Of a stretch of DNA of 64,000 nucleotides, positions 51,538 to 61,311 are shown piece after piece. The stretch's first letter is position 1. Each line of letters opens with the position of its first letter. The DNA lies in the NCBI GenBank assembly GCA_036852015.1, contig JAANDG010000095.1:62001-126000 (forward strand), read 5' to 3'. The notes under the pieces were generated by a model, which made no database searches, was not told where the DNA came from, and was given only the letters and a program-made list of their open reading frames with translations. Origin of the DNA: Pelodera strongyloides (taxonomy: Eukaryota; Nematoda; Chromadorea; Rhabditida; Rhabditidae). Position numbers and translations under genes: made by a program.

Positions 51538-52166
51538 CATGCAAAGAGAACAACGTAAACGGCACGTTAGTCAATCCTCTTCCATCCTTTTTTTGCCTTT
51601 CACGAGAGTGAAACGATTGACCAACGTGTCCATAAGACTTTAAAAACATGCTGATCACTACCGAGTGGCTTCTCTAACAAATACTATTCTGACAAATAAC
51701 TTAGGAAACCCCCGTACAAGGGGTTCATGAGAAACAAACTAGGCCCGGGTAAAGAAGCGGGTTCTCAAGATTTCACATAATACCGTCAAAAAACACAAGT
51801 TCATCCTAGAAGTGGATGACAGGGAAAGTATCTACGCTTCGGAAAAAAGAACACTTCGAAAGGATAAAAATCTTAGGACGGGATGGGATAAGCATTCGTT
51901 CAGGAACGCAAAAACCAGAGGTGATTACTCGGTTTGAGAAAAAGAAGAGAAAAGTAAAGTAAAGAAAAGGGGAGGGGCCAGGCAAGGGGATGGCGAAACG
52001 ACTAGGGGCTTTGCCGCGCTACAACGACATATTATCTATTGATGACAGCGACGACCAGATGATTTGAGAAGCGAGTGAAGACAACTGATCGATTATACAT
52101 AAGTTAGTTCTATGCGTCTTCAGTGCCTCGGTATTTATGATTCTATAGTCTGATTGGGGAAATCGC

Positions 52167-55100
52167 TTAGGTCATTAGTTTCACGTATGAGTTGTAATTG
52201 CTGACATCTCGCTTTAGGATCTCTCTAACGGGTCCCATGACACGCTCGAAGCGCGCACGGTCCAACTTGACGCACTTGAGTTGTGTCTTAGCTACAACGG
52301 TGGCAGCACGGGGACGGTCGAGGAGTAGCGCGATCTCTCCTAAAGCAACAATGTTTTAAAACTTTACCGCCAGAGCAATATCCATTGGTGATAAAACATG
52401 AGACTTCAGACGGTACGCACATATTTTCTGTTCATAAATGACATGTAGGGTGTTCAAATTTTGCGTTTCACGTTTGAGCACCAACCTTTCTTGAGTGCAC
52501 TGGCTAAGAGCGTAATAGTATTAACACATTTACATGAGACTGAGATTATATTATACAAAGAGGAATTGGGATTGACATATAAACAAAACACAGAATGAAA
52601 AGGACAAACCAAAGTAATCGGACGACGTCAAATGTCCGACGGTTTCGAAGGGAGCATCATCACTACGCTTCTGGAGGACACTGGCCTCTCCCTCGAGGAT
52701 GATGAAGAACTCATCTCCGGGCTGACCTTGTTCAACTACGTGCGTTCCTAAACAAACAATCTCTCATAGCAAATGTTGTAAACCTGGAATCACTCATCAT
52801 CTAAGTAGGATTTTTTATAAGTGACATCGAAGTATATTTATTATCTTACCTGGTTCGAAGTCACATCTCTCCAAAGCATCGGCCACATTGGCTCTTTCCC
52901 ACTTATCGAGATCGGCTGGAAAAAAATATTCTCATGAATCAACAAAGGATAAAGCTTTAAAGAATTATTGCAATACACACAATTGCACATCTTCATAAAT
53001 CATAAAACTACTATGCATCTTCATTCAACTAGTACATAAGTTCGTTAAATTTTTGCACAACTTCATCTAATTATTATATAATAGTTTGTAATAATTAACA
53101 TCATCCATCAGTTAGATAACCTCAAACAAACACTACACTACCTTGGAATACAGAAGAAAAAATTATCTGCCTACCAAGGATCTGAACCTTCGAAAGGAAC
53201 TCGTCATAGACCTTCCTCTTCTTGGTTGTTGAACCCATAAGAATTCTTCTGTACGACAGACGGTCGATGGCCCATAGTGAGACGTCGGTCTAGAAGTTAA
53301 ACGGGTTGTATTTGCGTTAATGTGATGTCAAGATGGAACTGTTTTGTGCTTTCATACCTACTAACGCGCATTTGATCCTTGAACATCGCCTGAATACAAT
53401 ACAAACACTCTTTTAGTTCAAGAGTGGAAAAAAATAGTGAAATAAGAAAAGGGACAAGATTAGGTCTTATTGACGTAATTATCTGCAGACAAGGGGACAC
53501 AGTTCTCAAGCACAACATGTTGCAAAGATCAATGAATGTGAAATGACCGTACACACGAGTGATGCAGATACATGTTGAAAAAATGTGCTTAATCTGCCTA
53601 ATGCATTTTGGATGCAACATACGACAAGAAAACAAAATATCAGTAATATAAATGAATGAAACATTTGTTCTGAAAGCTTGTTCACCTTAGCGCGGACTGT
53701 GGCAGCTCTGGGCGTTCCGTAAATGAGTGCCAATTCTCCGAACGAACCTCCCTCGCTAATGCACAGAACATGCTCGTTGTTCACATACACATCGACTTCC
53801 TGAAAACAATTCCAGCTTATGGACTTCTAGATATTCTTAAATAAGACATTATTCATAAATCAACTATTAATAGAGTCTTCCTTCATGAGTTCATAATGGC
53901 AAAATAGGTCATAACACTTACTCCCTTGTCCAGGACGTAGAAGTTATCTCCTTCCTCTCCTTGCTCGATGATCGTCTCACCGGCCTTTTTGTCGACAGGG
54001 GCCATGGCGTCGAACATGGTCTGAATTAATGATAATTTTATCTTATTCTTTTCAACTGATGAAACTAGGAACCTAGTGTGGCTGTACCATACCAGCAGCA
54101 CCTAGGTGCGCAAAGGGCAAGCTTTTATTGTTCTTTGAAATGTCTAGACAGATTTCCTGTTTCAGACTCAACTAAAGTATACAAATACCTTGCTCTCGTC
54201 CTCATCCAGATGGGCGAAGAGGAGATTCTTCCTCATCGCTTGCTCCAATCGTTGCCGGGTGGCCGGATCTTTGGGAATGACGACCTGAAAAGAGCCAACA
54301 TGAAGTTGCACGTGTACGTTTTTTTAGCGAGATGGTCAAGTCGTTTTCTTGCTTCGGTCGGTATGTGGACCATTTCATGAACTGTACGTTACATATTGCA
54401 TGTGTTCGTAGCAAATAACATATTCTATTTAGAGCAAGTCTACTCACTCTCTCGTATTCTACGTTGTCATCGGCTTTCATGACTTCTGCCGAGATTCCCG
54501 TCCTTCTTCCACGGGCGGCTGGCTTCGGCGGCTCGTCCATCACTTCATCGTCGTCATTGGCCTCCTGCTGGCCGGCTTGCTGAAAAATAGAAATTAGTGA
54601 AATGTACATAATGTAACCAAGCTGAAACCACTAGAACTACTCTTCCTTTTTCAATGCACTAAAGAAAATGATGTGGGCGTTTTCATTTCGTATACGTTAT
54701 AGCTGCTTCGGTTTTGATCGCACCGGTTGCGGTTACCTCTATTTTTCATTACCTCAAAAATGAAGTGAAATGCTACAAATAAATACTACTTTAATGCACA
54801 ATCGCGCAGAAAGGCGTTGAACGAAATGTTGAAACTGATATATTCGTGAAAGAAACGGACAAAGAAGTCATAGGAAGAGAAGTGCAAAGAAAAGTTTCAG
54901 ATAATCGAATGCACCAAAAAATAATTATGGCGACAAATGCTGCGATGCAATCTTATATCCCACAACGATAGAACCAAAGAAGCGTCTACAGTTACGGCCT
55001 TCTCAAGGGGAAAAAAGACTAACAAACCAACCAAACTATTCATCGACCGACACCTTGAATTGATACTAATATTTCCAAAATATGAATATGAAGGCCAGTG

Positions 55101-58100
55101 TTTTTGCTCTCACAAAGAGTGAATGGGTCGAATGTTTTTTCTTTTGAGAGAATTTCGTCGTTTTAGTGGTTTTTCGCAGTGGCCCAATCAGGGCTGGTGG
55201 GTCCATTGGCCTAAGAAAGGGGGGCCAAGACGTCCAAATGAACTCCCTCCACTCTAAAACCCCCCAACCATTCAAAAGCACACAATTACTATTAAGAACA
55301 TGCACAATCTCATTTATCCATTCTAATGTTCACTTCTTATTCTTGATGTACATTAAAAAAACATTACTGTGTCACCGCAACTCGAGAGTCTCGGCATTTT
55401 TGAAGGGCAATGAAAATCCATGGCGTATTAGACGATCAATTCAAAGAGCAGACACAGAAATGTGAATCCATACAAGTATCTTATTCTAATTCAGTGACCA
55501 GCGCTGTATCGGAGTAGTGAACGCTTGAATATAATAGGTAAGAATCAAGAGACCGAAGGCAGAGTATTGTAGCCGGTCAAAAATGATAATAACAACAGCT
55601 ATACTGTCGATACGCGCGTTCGCAGACGGTCAGTCCGTACTGTTTGGTTTGAATTGTGAAGAGGTTTGCGCGGCTGCGGTTGACAGCAAATAATACAATG
55701 ACCAACGTTAGACAGGTACACGGAAGAGAGAGGAGGGAGAGAGAGCGAGGCGAGGGAGTTAGTAAAGAGCGATACATTGCAATATACACCTTGCTCGTTT
55801 TTTTTACCTAAATTGCAAGTTACCTCAAGACAAAATATTCAGCTTTGTATAGTGTTGCTCACTATTCTTACCGGCAAGCTGACTTACTCTTATAATAATT
55901 ATTATAAAATACAAGTGAGGGGAGGAGAGAAAGAGAGCTATGCGTAGCTTTGTACAAGACTAAACATTTGAATTTTTACCGTGTTGACACAGACATTCAA
56001 TGCTCAAGGAATTGGATGAATGCGCCAACCTGTGACACCTTGGAAAGCAGAACTTATTTTCTTATGCTGTGTATAGGAAGAACGTTCCCAAGCAAATGTT
56101 TGCGAAAATGAATGCTGCGTTGTGAGTATGCTTACAATAAGACAGAAGAGTGTTGCACTCTGCAAGTATTACGATTTGTTAAGTCTGCATGAATTGACTG
56201 CCCTATTCAGGAGAAACCATCGTAGACTGGTTTAAATTGGCCGGCTTAACTAGAGTCAAGGTGCAGACCTTGCAATTTGTTGAATACAGGCAGAATGCGG
56301 CAACAGTGGGCATTTTACAGAAGTGAAAATTCCTCAAATTTGCTTTGTGCGCATAGTGTGCCAGTTTTTAATATCGTTTCAAACCAGAGATATAACATCG
56401 ATGTATGACATCACTATTTCCTGTGCTTACTGGTGTTGTAAACTTCAAAATTGAATCTGTTTTGTAGTTTCTCCAAGATCATTAACATATTACATGAACA
56501 CCGGTCACGATTCCCTTATGAGGTGATATTGTGCGCGTGCCTAAAACTTCGCCCAAGAATCGCTCTTGTTGAAAAATCAATATATCGCCAGCTTGCGTCT
56601 ACATATGTTGTCGTTTCTGAGAATGAAATCGAACAGCTGGTTCGAACGAACATATGAATCGCTTTCCCCGCAGTAAACTGGAACGATCGGCATCGCAGAT
56701 AGACGACGATATATGTAAAGTGAAACTAGCTACAAGAAAAAAAGGAAATCATACAATCTGATTGGCAAACATAAGAAAAGTAGAAAGTGTAAAAGGTGTA
56801 GTAGCTCATGATGGATTTGGCGAAACTCGCTCGCTTGCGATTATGGAAAAAAACTCGAATCGGCCTGGAATCAAAAACCATCCAATCCTCTTATTTATGT
56901 GAGCACAATAGATCCTAGAATAAGCTCACAAAAGGATTTAATTCACCAAACCTTCTCATCTTCATTTGGTTGTTCTGCGAACTGATTGAGAATGCCGGCC
57001 TGCATTTTTAGTGTGAGCAGATAGATAAACAAAATCAATAGATAATTCGTGATCAATTAATATTCAGTCAGATATCGATCGGTTCGATTAACGTGCGTGA
57101 TCTGTGCTGGGCACAATATGCCAGGGGTGGGATGAAGATGTGGGCCTCCAATCAGTCAAGACATTCACTTCATTGGGTCTCACAAATAACAACTGTGGCC
57201 CGCTTCCCTGCCTCTGGGCACAACAAACCGGAGAAAAAGTGACCATCTCTAGCATTTAGAAGAGAAGAAGAACAATTACAACCCACACCAACACTAGCAC
57301 CTGCGTCATTCCAACGGGAAGTGCAGTAATTGCATTGCAAAAAGATAACAACCAAAATACGACGTACACACAAGCCTTCATCGCTAAACGCGACACCATA
57401 GCGATACAACAATCGGAATCAGGTAGATAGTTACGAAAAAAAGTGCATAAAAGAATGAAAGCGGCAGGGCATTTTAGCCGATGCGATAATCCAATAATCA
57501 CGCTCACATGACTATTCCCTCGTTGCAGAGGTCTTTTAATAAATAGGCGGGGATAAAATAAAAAAAGAGGATATTAGACATCAGCAGAAGATAGCAAACA
57601 TGTGAAATCATGAAAAAATTAATTGCTATGTGTTTTTTTTTTGCAAAATTGTAACGACGATCATTGCTGATGATCCTGAATATTTGCGTAGAGATGTGAT
57701 ATCTTACCATTAGATGTAATCGGAAGCCGTTAGGAGTCACAGAAATGTTTCTGTAATATCCCCTTCACGAAAATATAATCTCTGCTCTTTTTCATGTTTG
57801 GTTCACAACTTTGTTGTGAGTGCTCCGATGCGCTCCAGTCGATCGTTCTGCAATACTCCCAAACAAGGACTAACTGCTTACCTGGACGGAAGAAGAAGGG
57901 CCAACATTCTGTCGCGGTGAAGCGACACCGCGACGGCGACTTAGGCGCTGTCCCATCTTAGTGCGACATGGGCAGGCACGGGTGAGACGAGGCGACCATG
58001 GATCCCCCTTTGCTCTCCGCCCGTCAGTCAGATACCCTTCTTCCGGGCAGAGCACAGAGTCTATAGAGCACGTGAAAAGCGGAGAAACAGAAAGAGAAAG

Positions 58101-60289
58101 AGCAAAACGAGAGCTCTAGTTAGGGAATGGCGCGAATACGGCAAGGGAGAATGATAAACGAAAAACAGAGGGGGAGTGAAATGAAGAGAAACTGAAAAGG
58201 GAGAGACAGCTTTAGAGAGAGAAAAGAAGAAAGAAAAAGCCATCGTTTTCCTTTCTTGGTGCTTCTCATATCGACTTCTTGAGAATCGGCAGCGGTTGTT
58301 GCAATGACACTGCGCATCCCGCCAATGCTCATTACAACGTCCCATTGACAAAGGCTTTCCCTTCCCTTCTTATAAGAGGAAAACAATCCGATCAGTCCCC
58401 AATATTGACACATGTGTAGAAGACCTATGTTCCAAGTACCAAAGTGCAGCAAGGTAACCTGACTAGGTAATCAATCAAACTGTTGACATTTTTCCTCACA
58501 CACTTGACACCGGAAAACAATTTTCCTGCAAAATTATAAGGGAAATGATATCATGAGCAGATCGCAGCTCACGCACTTCTTTCTCATTTCCTAGCGGACG
58601 GTCGTTAAGATCAGAGAAAAAGGGAGATAATTTGTATAATCAATTTCCAGTGGGAAATTGCGTCAACGAAAAATGAGTCGAGGTGTCTACAAACGACTAA
58701 CCATAAGCATAATCGATCTTTGGTGAACAGAGATGGATTGATTCGGTTGATTAAAGAAACGATAACAATTGGACTATTAGGGCAATCTGGTGATAGCGCG
58801 CGAATGTGAAGAATAACAGAAACTTCAAAAGAGCAATCTAGTGAAAGTGGAAAAGCTATAAAAGTGGCTAAATTGTTTATAATTGTTTGATTCAGATGAA
58901 CATACAGCTATGGCGGCGTCAATAATGCAGTGATGTGGCCTAGATCAGAATTAAGTGATCAAGTGTCAATTCCTTACAGTAAAGTAAGGAATTAACAGGC
59001 TAGTTCGACAGAGCGGCAACAGAACTATGGAAGAAAATAAATTATACGAGACATAGAAAAGAAACCAGCGGCGAATTGGCGACTACATCAACATTTTCTA
59101 AGAAGACTATTATCCTAATGACTCACGTTTATGGTGAGTGTTGTCGTGAAGAGCGTAAACTGAATACAAGTATACGCATGGCTGTTAGCATATCGTCGCA
59201 TTTTTTGGGGAAGAACGAAGTCGAAATGGTTAAAATGAATCAGGACCTCACCAAAACATTTCCAAGGAAAGCACAACAAAAGCCATGCATTTTTGCGAAG
59301 AACATTCGAGAGAACTCGAACATATTTTGTATGTTTTAGCATATGAACTCACGAACATTTGAATGTTCAATATTCATTAATTTTGCGCCTCCCGCAATAA
59401 TATCGCTAACGGTGGAAAGCGAATAAATTGTGTAAATACAATGGTCCCTCCTACAATATTGAATCCATAAGCATTACACAGCTACAAACACTCACGTAAT
59501 ATCCTCATTTTAGTACTCTGGCTTCCCTTGGATCCCAGTTTATGGGTTTATCCCTCCCCATGTAAATGTCATAGGCTGCATCGTTTTCAGGCCCTTTGCG
59601 CAGGCACTGAGGCACTGAGTGTATGTGTGTGAGAGACAAAAAATTGGGGCGAAAAAGCCATCCTCGGAGAACGTACGGCTCCTCAGTGACACGGCCATTC
59701 AAAGAATACACGCGCCGACATAAAGAGAATAACGTCATGGAAAATTTAGAAACGGAGAGGCAGAAATGAGAAAAAGAGACAGACATGGAGATGAAAAATC
59801 AGTACAGTATTGAATGACAACTTCGAACTGGTTGAGTAACTTTCCTTCGATGAGTGTCCTTTACTTAGGCTGATCTTTATGCAGTGAGGATGTAGCCGAA
59901 CAGTTCTTAGTTTAGCAAAAGTTTTCAAAAAAAATCACATTAAAGTGTAATGACCAACCTGAACCCTCTGTTCGTTTAGTTTTTCGAAATGTTCCTTCAA
60001 AAATTGCACGGGATTGTCTGGCTTGTTGATACATAGTGCGACAATTGCTTCCTGCAACAAACTTGGATTTAGTTCTCAACGAATTGGAAATAATAAACAA
60101 TAACCAAGCATTACAGCATCCACTAGCCCAGGTGTATTCAGACCCAGGCAGTGCTTGTTCATTAACGTCTTCAGAGGCATTATCTTAAGGTAAATAGAGT
60201 GAACCAACCTTCACAAGTTGCTGAATGTTATGCCTCTGTACGTATGCCTGGCATTCGGCGAGTTGTGCGTCCTCACGCACTCCAGACAT
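52167..60289 (-). CDS. kin-2: cAMP-dependent protein kinase type I regulatory subunit
   Basis: Binds and inhibits the PKA catalytic subunit until cAMP releases it. Exons: 60289-60209, 60051-59959, 54579-54448, 54284-54189, 54020-53922, 53799-53686, 53289-53175, 52915-52850, 52747-52610, 52339-52167; phases all join and give 368 aa (Caenorhabditis KIN-2 about 366). Dimerisation/docking domain about 8-55; pseudosubstrate RRTGI at 83-87 with Gly in the phospho-acceptor position, so an inhibitor of RI type. cAMP domain A has cassette [16 protein letters not shown] (from 187), domain B has [16 protein letters not shown] (from 311), both with the Glu and Arg that hold cAMP. The C-terminus [12 protein letters not shown] is the nematode form. 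The residues before the B cassette read LTSSDYF where relatives usually have Gly (LGxSDYF). The 5.4-kb intron 2 and several candidate first exons suggest multiple promoters. Confidence 0.97.
53366..53389 (-). CDS. kin-2: Candidate 24-nt cassette microexon of kin-2
   Basis: Inside the intron between exons 6 and 7. ATTGTATTCAG is followed by 24 nt encoding AMFKDQMR and then GTTAGT. Both ends are phase 0, matching the flanking exons, so inclusion keeps the frame and would insert eight residues after RAATVRAK, directly behind the phosphate-binding cassette of cAMP domain A. The consensus-like acceptor, the tolerable donor and the phase fit are visible. Actual use is inference. Confidence 0.4.
57088..57399 (-). 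CDS. Possible small secreted peptide gene inside kin-2 intron 2
   Basis: Exon 57399-57301 (33 codons) starts at ATG and encodes a signal-peptide-like N-terminus ([19 protein letters not shown], then LPVGMTQ). It ends at CAG/GTGCTA. An 87-nt intron leads to TTGTTGTGCCCAG and exon 57213-57088, which encodes [20 protein letters not shown] and about 20 more residues to TAA. The total is 74 aa, same strand as kin-2. No cysteine framework and no amidation signal are present, so a neuropeptide role is not shown. Both donors are ordinary in strength; chance is possible. Confidence 0.28.
57882..57956 (-). CDS. kin-2: Alternative first exon of kin-2 with N-myristoylation motif
   Basis: A 25-codon exon from the first in-frame ATG to CCAG/GTAAGC, ending in phase 0 exactly like exon 2, so it can join exon 3 at 54579. 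It begins [10 protein letters not shown]: Gly2 followed by Ser6 is an N-myristoylation consensus, and the Arg cluster would add membrane affinity. The resulting protein would lack the dimerisation/docking domain. The exon and its 5' flank are GC-rich compared with the intron, as expected near an alternative promoter. A short upstream ATG-CACTAA frame ends one base before the start. Confidence 0.5.
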
Positions 60290-60304
60290 ACCAGCTCGAG
60301 TTTA

Positions 60305-60306
60305 CT
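60305..60306 (-). promoter_or_regulatory. kin-2: Likely SL trans-splice acceptor of kin-2
   Basis: CATTTTCAG is followed by a 15-nt leader that includes an in-frame TAA and then the kin-2 ATG at 60289. An upstream coding exon could not read through that stop, so trans-splicing or a 5' UTR intron is implied. Confidence 0.55.
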
Positions 60307-61246
60307 GAAAATGAATTGAATTTTAGACCCTGACCGTCAAAACGAACACGGAACAGTACAACATCACGATTTCGAAGAAGAGGTTCAGCAATGACGACAC
60401 GTGAAATTGATCAAAAGAGCCTCACTTTCTTTTACGCCTTGAGCCCAAATTCTTATCTCAGAACCTACGTAAACACACAAGAAGCGATTAAAGAAACACC
60501 GCCTCTCACTCAGATTGCGTGCGACGCAGTTCGAATTATACTTTGTATAAACCGACTATTGAACCGAAAGGATCACGGTTTTACACGGAGAAAAAACGTA
60601 ATCTGAGCTTTGACGTCGCTTCCGCAAGAAAACTTCAAAATGCAGCACCCGTATAAGCGCTTGTATTTTTTGGTAGTTTGTGAATTGGAATGAATAAGAA
60701 GACAAGAAGACGTCAAGAAAAACTGCTAGGGAAGGCGTGGAGCTTCTAAGGGCACAGTTCGATGCTTGTGGCTAACACTACCAACGGTGGGTTTTTGTCG
60801 CGTGGCAACAATTGCGCCAGGATGTTTTATAGCACATAGTTAAACCGATAAAAAATGTCGTTGGTATGATGCAAAAAAAGTGTGCCTGGATGCGCCCGCG
60901 CGACATTTTATACGAATTTGTCGGAACCAATAATTATTATTCCGTAGGCTTATGAATTTAAAACGCTCATTTTCTGGATAATGCAGACGCGAAATTCTGT
61001 AGAATAAAATTGCGGCGTGAAATAGAGTGCTTATTAACGGCAAGAAATCGTGGGCGCTTATAAGCTATTATCTTTCGTTTTATTGCGTGCAATGGATTAT
61101 CCGAAGTATATCGGATGAAGGAGCGAAAATCACATTATTTTTATTTATTTTTTTCGAGAGAAAAACGAGAGTAATTACAAAAGGACAAAAATCGAATAAG
61201 AGAAAGTAATGTTTAAGAAAATTGGAGGGCGATAAATTATTGTTAC

Positions 61247-61311
61247 CTCAAATTGAGAAGAAACAGATAGGAGCGACCGAATCCTACGGATAGCTTCCGT
61301 TGGTTGTGGGT
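61247..61311 (-). CDS. Exon-like segment upstream of kin-2
   Basis: Behind GCTTTATTTAG, 65 nt to a good donor (TTGAG/GTAACA). Read with incoming phase 1 it encodes PQPTEAIRRIRSLLSVSSQF and a Glu and leaves in phase 0, which would fit kin-2 exon 3. It could belong to an upstream alternative kin-2 transcript, to another minus-strand gene, or be chance. No ATG-bearing partner was identified. Confidence 0.25.

Noticed and set aside
57170..57507. Two further minus-strand frames (80 and 83 codons) over the putative peptide gene
   Set aside because: They are alternative frames of the same DNA; only the spliced 57399-57301 / 57213-57088 reading starts with a clean signal-peptide-like segment.
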